Source of the DNA: Marinobacter piscis | GTDB taxonomy: Bacteria; Pseudomonadota; Gammaproteobacteria; Pseudomonadales; Oleiphilaceae | Assembly (NCBI RefSeq): GCF_007671655.1 | Contig: NZ_VCGX01000004.1 | Location: 124,001-188,000, forward strand | Length of the DNA: 64,000 nt | Reading direction: 5' to 3' | Part shown: positions 17,536-27,333 of the stretch, in pieces | How positions within the stretch are numbered: the stretch's first letter is position 1 | Layout: each line of letters begins with the position of its first letter | The notes under the pieces: generated by a model | The model's input: the letters and a program-made list of their open reading frames with translations, nothing else | What the model was told of the DNA's origin: nothing | Database searches by the model: none | Made by a program: the position numbers and the translations under genes

Positions 17536-18938
17536 GAATCGAAAATCTTGCCTGGGTTGATGATGCCGTTGGGGTCGAATACCTGCTTGATACCTTTGAG
17601 GTACGCAATTTCCGCGTCACTCCGGGTGTATTGCAGGTACGGCTTTTTGGTCATGCCGACGCCGTGTTCGGCGGACACGCTGCCCTGGTACTTTTCAACA
17701 ATTTCAAACACCCACTTATTCACCTGCTGGCACTTTTCAAAAAAGTCTGCTTTTGCCATGTCTTCCGGCTTGAGGATGTTGAGGTGCAGGTTGCCATCGC
17801 CGATATGGCCGAACCAGATGATTTCGAAATCCGGATAATGCCTGGTGACCACCGCATCAATTTCCTGGAGAAATTCAGGGACGCGGGATACGACAACGGA
17901 AATGTCATTCTTGTAGGGCGTACGCGGAGCAATGGACTCCGAGATGCCTTCACGCAACTGCCAGAGGTTCCGGGCCTGGGTTTCACTCTGGCTGATCACT
18001 CCATCCAGCACCCAGCCATTTTCCATGCATTCCCCGAACAGGCCCATGGCGTTATCCAGTACCTGGTCTGACGTCGCCTCAAATTCCAGCAGCGCATAGT
18101 AAGGCGCTTCCGTTGCAAACGGCGCTGACACCTGGCCGTGGGCCAGCACATATTCCATGGCCTGGTGCGAGAAAAACTCATAAGCCGTGAGGTCAAGACC
18201 ACTCTGAAATGTTTTCAGCACGTCCATGGTATTGCCCAGATCATTGAGCCCGAGCACCAACACAGTGAGATTGTCCGGCTGACGTGTGAGTTTCATGGTA
18301 ACTTCGGTGATAAAACCCAGTGTACCCTCAGCGCCGATAAACAGATGGCGCAGGTCGTAGCCTGTATTGTTCTTCTCCAGATCCTTGTTCAGCTCCAGAA
18401 TATCGCCCTTGCCGGTGACAACCTTAAGGCCGGCCACCCAGTCACGGCTCATGCCGTAGCGAATCACCTTGATGCCGCCGGCGTTCGTGGACAGGTTGCC
18501 GCCCAGCTGGCTGGAGCCGGCAGAGGCGAAATCTACCGGGTAGTAAAGATGGTTTTCGCCTGCAAAGCTCTGCAACTGTTCAGTAACAACCCCCGCCTGA
18601 CAGTGAACCAGCCGGTCACTGGCACTGAAATCCAGAATGCGGTTCATGTTGTCGAAGGCCACAACCACTTCCCCGTTGGCAGCAACTGCGCCTGCGCTCA
18701 GCCCGGTACGGCCACCGGAAGGAACCAGAGCAATACGGTGCTCATTGGCGAACCTCACCAGCGCCTGCACTTGTTCAGTGGTTTTCGGAAGCACAACGGC
18801 AAGGGGACTGGGTTCGTAGATGCGTGTCCAGTCCACGCCATAGCGTTCAAGATCAGCAGGGTCCGTCAGTACCTTTCCCGCCGCCTCGTCAGTGGCAACC
18901 CGCTCTTTTAGCGAAGCAATGATCTGTTCAGAGTTCAT
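17532..18938 (-). CDS. FAD-linked D-2-hydroxyacid dehydrogenase (probable D-2-hydroxyglutarate dehydrogenase)
   Basis: GlcD/D2HGDH-type flavoprotein, 468 aa. The FAD-binding PCMH domain includes LVPSGGRTGLSAGAVA (about residues 75-90) and GGNLSTNAGGIKVIRYG. The C-terminal oxidase domain includes WFGHIGDGNLHLNI with metal/substrate histidines and VSAEHGVGMTKKPYL. It is divergent from serA with a 190-bp gap. SerA can generate D-2-hydroxyglutarate as a by-product and D2HGDH recycles it; these genes are neighbours in other gammaproteobacteria, which supports this role over D-lactate oxidation. Confidence 0.82.
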   Translation of the reverse strand: MNSEQIIASLKERVATDEAAGKVLTDPADLERYGVDWTRIYEPSPLAVVLPKTTEQVQALVRFANEHRIALVPSGGRTGLSAGAVAANGEVVVAFDNMNRILDFSASDRLVHCQAGVVTEQLQSFAGENHLYYPVDFASAGSSQLGGNLSTNAGGIKVIRYGMSRDWVAGLKVVTGKGDILELNKDLEKNNTGYDLRHLFIGAEGTLGFITEVTMKLTRQPDNLTVLVLGLNDLGNTMDVLKTFQSGLDLTAYEFFSHQAMEYVLAHGQVSAPFATEAPYYALLEFEATSDQVLDNAMGLFGECMENGWVLDGVISQSETQARNLWQLREGISESIAPRTPYKNDISVVVSRVPEFLQEIDAVVTRHYPDFEIIWFGHIGDGNLHLNILKPEDMAKADFFEKCQQVNKWVFEIVEKYQGSVSAEHGVGMTKKPYLQYTRSDAEIAYLKGIKQVFDPNGIINPGKIFDS

Positions 18939-19128
18939 GAATGCATCAGTCTCGTCAGGATTAGGCCAGCAACTCTGGATAAAATTCGCAATTCAGTTGA
19001 TCCAGGCGAACCGGCGCACTGTGATAAGTTGCTTTTATGGTATCATACCGCTCCTGTTCTGTGAGCCAGCCCCGACGATCACTGGCTACAGTTGATTTCA
19101 TGCCACGAAAGGTTCGGAAGCAAAGCCC

Positions 19129-20358
19129 ATGTCAACGACGTCTCTCGAAAAGAGCAAAATCCGCATTCTGCTGCTGGAAGGCGTGCACCAATCCGCCCTG
19201 GATACCCTGAATGCCGCAGGCTACACCAACATAGAGTACCTCAGTCACTCGCTGGCCGAGGAAGACCTGATGGAGAAGATTGCCGATGCGCACTTTGTCG
19301 GTCTTCGGTCCCGTACTCAGTTAACCGAGAAAGTATTCGAAGCTGCCAAAAAGCTGGTTGCGGTGGGTTGCTTCTGTATCGGTACGAACCAGGTGGATCT
19401 GCAGGCCGCTACCCGCCGCGGTATCGCCGTATTCAACGCACCTTTCTCCAATACCCGCAGTGTTGCCGAGCTGGTTCTGGCACAGGCCATCCTGCTGCTG
19501 CGTGGCGTCCCGGAGAAGAGCGCCAAAGCACACCGGGGTGACTGGCAGAAATCGGCGAAAAACAGCTATGAGATTCGCGGCAAAAAGCTGGGCATTATCG
19601 GTTACGGCAATATTGGTACCCAGTTCAGCGTCCTGGCAGAAAGTCTGGGCATGGATGTGTATTTCTATGATGTGGTTTCCAAACTGCCCATCGGCAATGC
19701 CACTCAGGTAGGCAGCATGCAGGAACTGCTTAACCTGGCAGACGTTGTGAGCCTGCATGTGCCGGAAACACCGGCGACCAAGTACATGTTCAAGGCCGAG
19801 CAACTGGCTCAGATGAAGCCAGGCGCTATCCTGATGAACGCCTCCAGAGGCACTGTTGTAGATATTGAAGCCCTGGCTGACTCCCTGCGTAGCGGTAAGC
19901 TTCTGGGTGCCGCCATTGACGTCTTCCCGGTAGAGCCCAAGTCGAACAAGGAAGAGTTCGTCTCGCCACTGCGTGAGTTCGACAATGTGATCCTGACGCC
20001 TCATGTGGGCGGCTCCACCATTGAAGCCCAGGAAAACATCGGGCGCGAAGTAGCCGAAAAACTGACAATGTACAGCGACAACGGTACCTCCGTATCGTCT
20101 GTCAACTTTCCGGAAGTTGCACTGCCATCGCATCCGAATCAACACCGGCTGTTGCATATTCACGAGAACGTTCCCGGGGTTATGTCGGAGATCAACCACG
20201 TGTTCTCGGACAATGGCATTAACATCTGTGGCCAGTATCTGCAGACCAAAGAAGACATTGGTTATGTCGTTATTGATGTCGATAAAGCCTACAGCGAACT
20301 GGCGCTTGAAAAGCTGCGTCAGGTAAACGGAACCATCCGTTGCCGGGTGCTTTTCTAA
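19129..20358 (+). CDS. serA: D-3-phosphoglycerate dehydrogenase
   Basis: First step of serine synthesis, cytosolic, 409 aa, equal in length to the E. coli type. The NAD-binding motif GYGNIGTQFSVLAESLGM is near residues 157-175, the catalytic Arg/Glu/His set is in VGLRSRTQ, EPKSNKE and LTPHVGGSTIEAQ, and a C-terminal ACT domain (from about residue 335, HENVPGVMSEINHVF) binds serine for feedback control. Shine-Dalgarno GGAAG lies upstream of the ATG at 19129. A strong bidirectional terminator follows. Confidence 0.96.
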   Translation: MSTTSLEKSKIRILLLEGVHQSALDTLNAAGYTNIEYLSHSLAEEDLMEKIADAHFVGLRSRTQLTEKVFEAAKKLVAVGCFCIGTNQVDLQAATRRGIAVFNAPFSNTRSVAELVLAQAILLLRGVPEKSAKAHRGDWQKSAKNSYEIRGKKLGIIGYGNIGTQFSVLAESLGMDVYFYDVVSKLPIGNATQVGSMQELLNLADVVSLHVPETPATKYMFKAEQLAQMKPGAILMNASRGTVVDIEALADSLRSGKLLGAAIDVFPVEPKSNKEEFVSPLREFDNVILTPHVGGSTIEAQENIGREVAEKLTMYSDNGTSVSSVNFPEVALPSHPNQHRLLHIHENVPGVMSEINHVFSDNGINICGQYLQTKEDIGYVVIDVDKAYSELALEKLRQVNGTIRCRVLF

Positions 20359-20368
20359 GTCGCATTTG

Positions 20369-20416
20369 CCACAAAAAAACCGGAGCAGCTTTTTAACTGC
20401 TCCGGTTTTTTTGTGG
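20369..20416. terminator. Bidirectional intrinsic terminator between serA and the OmpA-like gene
   Basis: A perfect 20-bp inverted repeat (20369-20388 and 20397-20416) with a short T-rich loop has a GC-rich inner stem and seven A/T residues at the base on each side. Either strand therefore reads as a GC hairpin followed by a U tract. The flanking genes converge here. Confidence 0.93.
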
Positions 20417-20447
20417 CCGGTCACTTCACAGCCCGGCCATGGCGCGG

Positions 20448-21104
20448 TTACTGATTTGGAACCAGCGTCAGTTCAACACGGCGGTTCTGTTCGCGTCCTG
20501 ATGAGGTATCGTTAGAGGCAATCGGATAACGCTCACCATACCCCACAGCCCGGGTACGCTTGGGTTCAATGCCCTGATTAAGCAGGAAATCCCGCACAGT
20601 GCCGGCACGCCGCTCACTGAGCAACTGGTTGTAGCTCTCGGCACCGGAACTGTCGGTATGCCCCTCAATCTGAATCGTTGTTTTCTTGAACTCCTTCAGT
20701 ACCAGCGCTACCGATTCAAGCGTACTGGTAAAGCCCGGGCGAATCGAGGTCTGGTTAAGCTCAAAGGTTATATTTCCCGGCATGACCAGCTCAATTTCGT
20801 CACCGTTACGGACCACGCGAACGCCACTGCCTTCCAGTTTCTGGCGTAACTGAGCTTCCTGACGGTCCATGTAATACCCGATACCGCCGCCCACAGCTGC
20901 ACCGCCTGCGGCGCCAATCAGTGCGCCTTTGCCGCGATCACTTTTACTCGAGGTTGCTGCACCTACCGCTGCTCCACCCAGCGCGCCTATAATGCTGCCT
21001 TTTGTGGCATCCGAAGTTTTCTCCTCACCTGTATAGGGGTCATAGGTCATACAACCGGCAAGGCCCATCGTCGTCACTGCTAGTGCAAGCATTGTTTTTT
21101 TCAC
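20448..21104 (-). CDS. OmpA-family lipoprotein (YiaD-like)
   Basis: Outer-membrane lipoprotein of 218 aa. The signal peptide ends in the lipobox LAGC (Cys 18). Residues ~40-80 form a glycine-zipper region (GALGGAAVGAATS, GAAGGAAVGGGIGYY), and the C-terminal OmpA domain has IQIEGHTDSSGAESYNQLLSERRA and REQNRRVEL for peptidoglycan binding. The start overlaps the end of the upstream hydrolase gene by 4 nt. It could contribute to envelope integrity or Bam-associated functions as proposed for YiaD. Confidence 0.9.
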   Translation of the reverse strand: MKKTMLALAVTTMGLAGCMTYDPYTGEEKTSDATKGSIIGALGGAAVGAATSSKSDRGKGALIGAAGGAAVGGGIGYYMDRQEAQLRQKLEGSGVRVVRNGDEIELVMPGNITFELNQTSIRPGFTSTLESVALVLKEFKKTTIQIEGHTDSSGAESYNQLLSERRAGTVRDFLLNQGIEPKRTRAVGYGERYPIASNDTSSGREQNRRVELTLVPNQ

Positions 21105-22141
21105 AGTTCTCTCCTGTGGCTGGTTCTGGTTTCAGCAGGTTCGCCTGCTGGTGGATGTGTAAACGTGTCTATGATTGTATTAAATACGGTTGCCTGCAAA
21201 TTCCGGGCTTCGTTCACCAGATGATGCCGGCCGTCGGCAATTCTTACCTCATCTACCGCCGCAAATTTGTTACGAATAATTCTCAGGTTATGCTGCCAGT
21301 CTACGGTCTGATCCTTTTCGCCCTGAACTACAGTCACCGGAAAGTTGACCGGCCGCGCGGACTCGATGTGGGGCACCCATACCCTTAACGCACTCACCCA
21401 GTCGGTATGCACGGCCCTTGCCTGTAACGGATCGTTCTCTCGCAGAAACCGCAAAAACCGGGTATTACCACTGTTCTCTGCAAACGCCCGCTGCCACCGG
21501 GTCATAAAGGGTCTTACCAGCGTGTGCAGCATTCTGGCCCGCTGCCACCCCATTGGTCGCACCAGCGGCGCCAGCAAGACGACTTTGCGAAAATCCGAGG
21601 TTTCCACTGAATGTTGGTTTGATAACAGATAGTCAATCAGTATCCCGCCACCGGTACTCTGTCCAACAGCAAACCAGGGCCCGCGGATTTTATCGCGCAC
21701 GTGAGCCATAACCTCAGACAGTACGGCCTGATATTCCAGGAAGCTGCCAATGGCCGCCGGCGTGCCACTGGACAAGCCGTGACCCGGCTGGTCGTAGGTC
21801 AACACATCAAAGCCGGCACCAAGACAACGTTCAATAAGCTGGGTGTACAAGCCCACGTGATCAAAATAGCCATGCAGAATAAAAACCGTGCCCCGTTTGC
21901 CATGAGATTCCGGCAGCCGGAAATAATGAACCACTACCTTGTGTTCGTCTGCGTTTACATAGCCCTGATGGTACGCAACGTCCGGGTATTCAACCCAGAG
22001 ATCAAGCCCGTAAAAACGGCAGTAAGCGGTCATTTCATTGCTGAGCGTCTGCCTTCCGTCCGGGTCGAATGGCACCAGCTGCTCCAGCAGAGACTCACGC
22101 TCCCACTGAGGTATTTCGATGGTATCTGTTTTCCAGTACAC
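21101..22141 (-). CDS. Alpha/beta hydrolase (lysophospholipase-like)
   Basis: Hydrolase_4/lysophospholipase-like protein, 346 aa, no signal peptide. Oxyanion-side motif VFILHGYFDHVGLY; nucleophile elbow AVGQSTGGGILID with the Ser of GQSTGG near residue 173; probable Asp in VVQGEKDQTVDW; His in ADGRHHLVNEARN. It overlaps the OmpA-like gene by 4 nt and is divergent from another alpha/beta hydrolase 76 bp away. The substrate is not predictable; mono-acylglycerol or lysophospholipid is typical. Confidence 0.82.
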   Translation of the reverse strand: MYWKTDTIEIPQWERESLLEQLVPFDPDGRQTLSNEMTAYCRFYGLDLWVEYPDVAYHQGYVNADEHKVVVHYFRLPESHGKRGTVFILHGYFDHVGLYTQLIERCLGAGFDVLTYDQPGHGLSSGTPAAIGSFLEYQAVLSEVMAHVRDKIRGPWFAVGQSTGGGILIDYLLSNQHSVETSDFRKVVLLAPLVRPMGWQRARMLHTLVRPFMTRWQRAFAENSGNTRFLRFLRENDPLQARAVHTDWVSALRVWVPHIESARPVNFPVTVVQGEKDQTVDWQHNLRIIRNKFAAVDEVRIADGRHHLVNEARNLQATVFNTIIDTFTHPPAGEPAETRTSHRREL

Positions 22142-22217
22142 GTAGAGTTAAACGCCTGTCATGGATCAATGAAAATAACGATGCACAATCCTAACCCATC
22201 GCGGGGGTATAACACAG

Positions 22218-23111
22218 ATGTTGCAACATGTTCTTGAGGCCGGACTACGCCAGACCATGAGCCGCCTGATCCGGCCTGCCCTGCATCCGGCTGTACCGGT
22301 ATCCGTCCAGCGCCTGCTCATCAGGCAGGCCTATCGCAGTTCGATTCCACCCAGGGGCTGCGACTTCCGGAAAGACACACTGGCAGATGTTCCCGTTATC
22401 AGAAGCTCATTCGGAGCGGTAAACCAGGGCACTGTATTGTACCTGCATGGCGGTGGCTACATCATCGGCTCGGCAGCCACCCATAAAGGCCTGACCGGAC
22501 ACCTGGCAAAAGCCAGCGGCTGCACCGTTGTAACACCTGACTACCGCCTTGCTCCGGAGCATCCGTTCCCGGCGGCTCTGGACGATGCAGAAGCAGTCTG
22601 GCACCAGCTGATCAGCGACGGGCACTCTCCCGCTGAAACCGCGATTGCCGGCGATTCTGCCGGCGGTGGGCTTGCCATCGCCCTGGCTATGCGACTGCGA
22701 GACAAACAACAGCCCTTGCCCGCGTCCCTTACGGTTTTTTCACCCTGGGCAGACCTCACCCAACAAGCCTTGTATTCGCCTGAACACGAACCTGTGTTGC
22801 AGTCACGCTGGACCGCCAAAGCTGCAAAGCTCTATGCCGGCCCGGAGTCCCTGAGCAACCCTTTGATCTCTCCCGTATACGGAAACCTCACGGGGCTGCC
22901 ACCGTTGCTGATTCAGGTGGGAAGCCAGGAAATTCTGCTTAACGATTCGGAGCGGCTTGCAAGCGCAGCGCAAAAGGCCGGAGTCGACACCCGGCTTGAG
23001 GTGTTCAACAGCCTCTGGCATGTGTTTCAGGTACACAGCGGCCAGCTGGACCGGGCTACTGCCGCTGTAAACGCTGCAGGCGAGCATATCAGGGAACATC
23101 TGGCAGGCTGA
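22218..23111 (+). CDS. Alpha/beta hydrolase of the HSL/Aes esterase family
   Basis: Hormone-sensitive-lipase-type esterase, 297 aa. HGGGYIIGS (oxyanion hole, about residues 76-84), nucleophile GDSAGGGLA (Ser near 148), catalytic Asp and His in [14 protein letters not shown] and the preceding [11 protein letters not shown]. No signal peptide, so cytoplasmic. A GGGGG tract lies 9 bp before the ATG. The 3' end overlaps the convergent GIY-YIG gene by 23 bp. Confidence 0.85.
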   Translation: MLQHVLEAGLRQTMSRLIRPALHPAVPVSVQRLLIRQAYRSSIPPRGCDFRKDTLADVPVIRSSFGAVNQGTVLYLHGGGYIIGSAATHKGLTGHLAKASGCTVVTPDYRLAPEHPFPAALDDAEAVWHQLISDGHSPAETAIAGDSAGGGLAIALAMRLRDKQQPLPASLTVFSPWADLTQQALYSPEHEPVLQSRWTAKAAKLYAGPESLSNPLISPVYGNLTGLPPLLIQVGSQEILLNDSERLASAAQKAGVDTRLEVFNSLWHVFQVHSGQLDRATAAVNAAGEHIREHLAG

Positions 23112-23367
23112 GATTGCCCGACACAAGTGCCTCTTTGCGCTCACGGGGCCACTGCTTGATACGCCATTCCAGCCTTAACGCCTGGCTGCGACTGCCGGCC
23201 GGGGAGCTGAACGCCAACACCAGCGGCCCTTTTCCCCTCAGGCTACGCGCCCCTTTGGGCGCGCCGGCCTGATGCTCTTTAAACCGGCGGGAGACATCGG
23301 TTGTCACCCCGGTATAAAGAGCCCCCCGGGCTGTCCGCACTATATACACGTACCACTCAGTGGCCAC
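23089..23367 (-). CDS. GIY-YIG nuclease-domain protein (YhbQ-like)
   Basis: Single-domain GIY-YIG protein of 92 aa. [31 protein letters not shown] contains both the GIY-like (YVYIV) and YIG-like (YTG) strands and the conserved Arg/His of the catalytic site; [12 protein letters not shown] matches the family end. Members resemble UvrC/SLX1 nucleases, but cellular roles are poorly known. It overlaps the upstream transporter gene by 11 bp and so is probably the last gene of the two-component operon. Confidence 0.88.
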   Translation of the reverse strand: MATEWYVYIVRTARGALYTGVTTDVSRRFKEHQAGAPKGARSLRGKGPLVLAFSSPAGSRSQALRLEWRIKQWPRERKEALVSGNLSLPDVP

Positions 23368-24265
23368 TGGCCAGCTCCTGCTCCCGTGCCTTAACTTTTC
23401 TTTGTTGCAGCCAGAGACCGCCCATGATCAGTACAAGCCCGATATAGGTGGAGGGCAGAATATGCTCTCCGAGAATAAAATAGATAAATACCAGCGACAG
23501 GAATGGTGAGATAAATATCAGGTTACTCACCCTGGACGTATTCTCTGCTTTTTTCATGGCGTAAGACCAGAGCACAAACGCGATCCCCATTTCGAATACG
23601 CCGACATACAACGCTGCCAGCAGTGAACCCGTCAGCGGCAGCGCCAGCCCTTGCGTCCACCAGCAAATCAGCGCGATGACCGGCAGGCCGGAGAGAAAAT
23701 TGAGAAACAGGCCCACGACCGGGTCGCGGGTATCGCGGGTCGCAATAATCCAGTAGGACGCCCAGATAAGCGTACTGCCGATTGCCAGAGAAACCCCCAG
23801 AGGGTCTGAAAAACTTAAGGAGGTAACCGCCCCCCGGGTTGCGATCACCACCACCCCCGCGTAACACACCAGCCCGGCGAAAATATCCAGCTTGCGCAAC
23901 CTGTGCCCGAGAAACGGCACCGACAGATACGCCAGGACCAGCGCCCAGGTATAATTCAATGGCTGCGCTTCCTGGGCAGGCAGTCGGTCAAAGGCACCGA
24001 ACAAAAAGAAGTAATACAGGCAGGGGTTGATCAGTCCCATACCAAACGACTGAACGTATTGTTTTTTACTCAGCGCAAACACCAGGTGCCAGCGTTTCTG
24101 AGCCATCAGAATGCCGGCCATCACCAGCACGGATGCCGTACAGGCAATCAGCAACATCTGTACCGGGGCCAGGTCTGCCAGCGCCAGTTTGAAAGCCGTC
24201 GCTACTGTGGACCAGAGCAGCACCGTCCCCAGGCCGTACAGCATGGCTGTTTTCTGATCTTTCAT
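23357..24265 (-). CDS. DMT-superfamily (EamA) transporter
   Basis: Inner-membrane drug/metabolite transporter, 302 aa with about ten hydrophobic segments in two EamA halves (residues ~5-140 and ~150-290). It ends with a basic cytoplasmic tail ([13 protein letters not shown]). The ATG overlaps the response-regulator stop (TGATG), so it is co-transcribed with the two-component genes. The substrate is unknown. Confidence 0.85.
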   Translation of the reverse strand: MKDQKTAMLYGLGTVLLWSTVATAFKLALADLAPVQMLLIACTASVLVMAGILMAQKRWHLVFALSKKQYVQSFGMGLINPCLYYFFLFGAFDRLPAQEAQPLNYTWALVLAYLSVPFLGHRLRKLDIFAGLVCYAGVVVIATRGAVTSLSFSDPLGVSLAIGSTLIWASYWIIATRDTRDPVVGLFLNFLSGLPVIALICWWTQGLALPLTGSLLAALYVGVFEMGIAFVLWSYAMKKAENTSRVSNLIFISPFLSLVFIYFILGEHILPSTYIGLVLIMGGLWLQQRKVKAREQELASGH

Positions 24266-25674
24266 CAGGGTTCTCCCAAGGGCTCGCTGTGGTCTTCACC
24301 GGTCAGCTCACCCGCAGCCAGCCACCGGTAAAGGGTGCGACGGTTGATACCAAGGATCTGCGCAGCCCGGCGCTTGTTACCACCCACGGCCTGCATCACA
24401 TCGCGTACATAGTTCTGTTGCAGCTTATCCAGTGTCGGCCATTCGGACATACTGCCACCGAGGCGCGCACTTTTGGGCGCGGCAGGTTCACTCTGGCGTT
24501 TACGGATTCGCTCGGGCAGGTGTTCGGGCTGTATGGTATCACCCTCACAGAAAGTAACCGCCCGCTCAATGGCGCTGGCCAGCTCCCGGACATTCCCCGG
24601 AAACGGATAATCCATCAATGTGCGTGAGCTGACATCACTGAGCTTCAGAAAACCACGCTGGTGCCGTCCTGCTGCTTCTCTGAGAAAGTGCATGGCCAGC
24701 AGGTCCACATCATCGCCCCGTTCCCGCAACGCAGGCACACGCAAGCTGAGGGTTTCCAGCCGATAGTAGAGGTCTTCGCGAAAACTGCCCTCACGCACTG
24801 CCTTCAGCAAGTCCACGTGGGTTGCGGCCAGGATACGGACATCTACCGGTTCCTCTTGGTCGGAACCAACGGGCTTGACCATGCCTTCCTGTAATACCCG
24901 AAGCAGCTTGGCCTGCAGGCCCAGAGGCATTTCACCAATCTCATCCAGTAATAAAGTGCCGCCATGTGCTTCAGCGAACAGCCCTTTGCGTGCTTGCCGG
25001 GCCCCGGTAAACGCCCCGGCCTCATGGCCAAAAAACTCACTTTCCATGAGCTCGCCGGGGATGCCAGCACAGTTAACAGCCACAAACGGACCCGAGCTGC
25101 GCTCGCTGGCCTGGTGAATGGCTCTGGCTACCAGCTCTTTGCCGGTTCCGCTTTCACCGCAGATGAGAACGGCAGCGCTGCTGCGGGCAATCTGCCGGAT
25201 CTCGGATCTGAGCCGGACCATGCTTTCATGATTGCCAATCAGCCCAAGGGACTCATCAGCACCAGTGTCGGCCAGAAACTGCTGTAACTGCCGGGACAGA
25301 TCCGCCTGGGTCAGTAACCTGTGTATTTTCAGGCGCAGATGATCTGTAGACAGGGGCTTGGTAAGAAAGTCATCGGCTCCGGCCTTAAGGGCATCCACTG
25401 CCTGATCTACGGTTCCGAATGCGGTAATGATAATAAAAGGCAGGCTGTGGCCATCAGCCTGTGTTTTCTTGAGCAGGTCCAGCCCGTCACCATCGGGCAG
25501 CCGGAGATCGGATACAACCAGATCCGGCGTTTCTTCCGTAAGCTGCTGACGAGCCTCACTTACTGTTCCTGCGCGGGTTACCCGATAACCATCCAGCTCA
25601 AGCTCTTCGGTTAACAATAACCCCAGGCTGGCATCATCCTCCAGCAGCATAATCGTCGCTTTATGTTGGCTCAT
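24265..25674 (-). CDS. Sigma54-dependent response regulator (NtrC family)
   Basis: Response regulator of 469 aa from the ATG at 25674, chosen because GGAGG lies 6 bp upstream and ATGA overlaps the kinase stop. Receiver domain (residues ~5-120) with phospho-acceptor in VVSDLRLPDGDGL; AAA+ domain (~140-370) with Walker A GESGTGKE, the sigma54-contacting GAFTGA and Walker B TLLLDEIGEMP; C-terminal Fis-type helix-turn-helix (GGNKRRAAQILGINRRTLYRWL). It should activate sigma54 promoters; one good candidate lies in front of the divergent small secreted protein. Confidence 0.93.
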   Translation of the reverse strand: MSQHKATIMLLEDDASLGLLLTEELELDGYRVTRAGTVSEARQQLTEETPDLVVSDLRLPDGDGLDLLKKTQADGHSLPFIIITAFGTVDQAVDALKAGADDFLTKPLSTDHLRLKIHRLLTQADLSRQLQQFLADTGADESLGLIGNHESMVRLRSEIRQIARSSAAVLICGESGTGKELVARAIHQASERSSGPFVAVNCAGIPGELMESEFFGHEAGAFTGARQARKGLFAEAHGGTLLLDEIGEMPLGLQAKLLRVLQEGMVKPVGSDQEEPVDVRILAATHVDLLKAVREGSFREDLYYRLETLSLRVPALRERGDDVDLLAMHFLREAAGRHQRGFLKLSDVSSRTLMDYPFPGNVRELASAIERAVTFCEGDTIQPEHLPERIRKRQSEPAAPKSARLGGSMSEWPTLDKLQQNYVRDVMQAVGGNKRRAAQILGINRRTLYRWLAAGELTGEDHSEPLGEP

Positions 25675-27143
25675 GTCGCTGCCTCCACTGGCCAGAACAG
25701 GCTTACCCTGCACCCTTGTGATTCACTCTGGCCAATACTGATCCGTCCACCGTGTTCTTTCAGAACGCTACTGACAACCGCCAGACCAAGCCCTGTGCCC
25801 TCTCCGGCGGCACGGGTACTGTAAAATGGCTCGAACACAGCCTCCCGCTTTTCCGCCGCTATCCCCGGACCATCATCATCTATGCGCACTTCCCATTCAT
25901 CCCCGTGCGGATGCAGGGATACAATGACCTCCGAACGCGCGGCCTGGCAGGCGTTGCGTACAACATTCAGGCACGCCAGCTCCAGCCTTACCGGCTCTGC
26001 ATTCACCCGGGCCCCGGCCTCAAGATCGACACCGGTAATCGCTTTACCGTGGCACTTTTCATCCTCACCGGCACGGTCCAGAACATTCTTGAGCACTGCA
26101 TCAAGGCTGACCGGCCTTCGGGAATCGGGTACATGACGGAAACAATCCAGAAGCTGCTGAATGATGGTTGTCATACGCCCCACCTGGTAGCTGATATCGT
26201 CAAGCTGGCGCTTCTGCTCTGCCGTCAGATCGTGGCGTGCAAGAATACCGGCGCGTCCCTGAATAACGTTCAGGGGCGCACCCAGTTCATGGGCCACGCC
26301 GCCGGCGACACGGCCGATCATGGCAATTTTTTCCTGGTACTCCAGGCGCTCAGCCAGTTGGCGCTCTTTGATAACTCGCTGCTGTATTTCTTCTTCCGCC
26401 CGGGCCATGCGCCCGCTCATATCCCGTACACCTCCGTATATCTGCCGCAATTCACGGGGGCCGGACGGCTTCGCATCCAGCCGCCAGCGCCCGGGGGCCA
26501 GACCATCCATGGTAGCCAGCAGCCGGCTGACATGGCGCCCAACTGCACCATAATGCCCCAGTACAACCACCAGGATGATCGTGATAGCGAGGGCAGACCA
26601 GATAGAAACAGCCCACAGGCGGATGGACGCCAGTAACTCATGGAAGTCGCTGCGCCGGCGGGTAATCTGCAGCAATCCCTGCATCCGGCCGTCGTCAGCT
26701 ACCAAAGGGGTAAAGTGCGAGAAAACGGATTGCCCGTCGACTTTACGAAAAGCGCCCCCAAGCTCACCACTGTTTATCACCTGCTCGGCACTGGCACTGT
26801 TGCCCACATCTGTATCAGCCACCCCCAGACTGGCGATTCGTGCACCATCCTTATCAAATACCGAAGCGCCGGAGATGCGCCCTATACGAAAAATGGATTT
26901 GAGGGAGTCCCCCATCACCAGTTCGTCTTTTTCTTTCATTGCCCTGGAAAGAGGGCCGCTGGTGGCCCGGGCAACCAGTTCAAGATCTTCCTGAAGGCGG
27001 TCGTTAAGCGCCTTTTCTACCGCCCCGACCCCCAGATAAATCGCAAACCCACTGATCACCAGCAAAGGGACAACAATGCTCAATACAAGGGTCAGCTGTA
27101 TTGTGCCGATTACCCGGCCGGCGCGTCTGAGCGAAGGTTTCAT
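25671..27143 (-). CDS. Membrane sensor histidine kinase partner of the sigma54 regulator
   Basis: Histidine kinase of 490 aa from the ATG at 27143 (GGGAG 5 bp upstream; the frame is open to 27218). TM1 near residues 15-37 (LTLVLSIVVPLLVISGFAIYL), a periplasmic or CACHE-like region of about 130 residues, TM2 near 173-195 (ALAITIILVVVLGHYG), a HAMP-like linker, HisKA with GRVAGGVAHELGAPLNVI (phospho-His) and an ATPase domain with GPGIAAEKREAVFEPFYSTRAAGEGTGLGLAV. The signal sensed is unknown. It is divergent from the DUF4168 gene. Confidence 0.92.
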   Translation of the reverse strand: MKPSLRRAGRVIGTIQLTLVLSIVVPLLVISGFAIYLGVGAVEKALNDRLQEDLELVARATSGPLSRAMKEKDELVMGDSLKSIFRIGRISGASVFDKDGARIASLGVADTDVGNSASAEQVINSGELGGAFRKVDGQSVFSHFTPLVADDGRMQGLLQITRRRSDFHELLASIRLWAVSIWSALAITIILVVVLGHYGAVGRHVSRLLATMDGLAPGRWRLDAKPSGPRELRQIYGGVRDMSGRMARAEEEIQQRVIKERQLAERLEYQEKIAMIGRVAGGVAHELGAPLNVIQGRAGILARHDLTAEQKRQLDDISYQVGRMTTIIQQLLDCFRHVPDSRRPVSLDAVLKNVLDRAGEDEKCHGKAITGVDLEAGARVNAEPVRLELACLNVVRNACQAARSEVIVSLHPHGDEWEVRIDDDGPGIAAEKREAVFEPFYSTRAAGEGTGLGLAVVSSVLKEHGGRISIGQSESQGCRVSLFWPVEAAT

Positions 27144-27145
27144 TC

Positions 27146-27190
27146 TGTCTCCCGTGACACTGTTGCCACACATTTCTGCCACATGTGACA
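27146..27190. promoter_or_regulatory. Paired dyads, candidate upstream activator sites
   Basis: Two 14-bp dyads of the form TGYC-N6-GACA lie at 27146-27159 (TGTCTCCCGTGACA) and 27177-27190 (TGCCACATGTGACA). Their starts are 31 bp apart, three helical turns. They lie about 90-145 bp upstream of the -24/-12 promoter at 27277, the usual place for enhancer sites of NtrC-type activators. The first overlaps the kinase Shine-Dalgarno, allowing autoregulation. Confidence 0.5.
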
Positions 27191-27276
27191 TTTCGCCACA
27201 ACCTTCATTAAGCAACATTAACCAATAGAATTACCTAACCCGCTGTTTTAAAAGAACAAATATAAATAAACAAAAG

Positions 27277-27292
27277 TGGCACGGCGATTGAA
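27277..27292 (+). promoter_or_regulatory. Sigma54 (-24/-12) promoter
   Basis: TGGCACGGCGATTGAA matches the sigma54 consensus TGGCACG-N4-TTGCW except for A in place of C in the -12 element. The -24 GG and spacing are exact. It lies 42 bp upstream of the start of the secreted DUF4168 gene and directly beside a sigma54 activator operon. Confidence 0.7.
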
Positions 27293-27333
27293 TAGTCCCT
27301 GACGACTGCAAATGAAAACAGGAGAAGTTGATT

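Noticed and set aside
19039-19049. GGTATCATACC near-palindrome between the divergent serA and oxidase genes
   Set aside because: Too short and generic to assign to a regulator.
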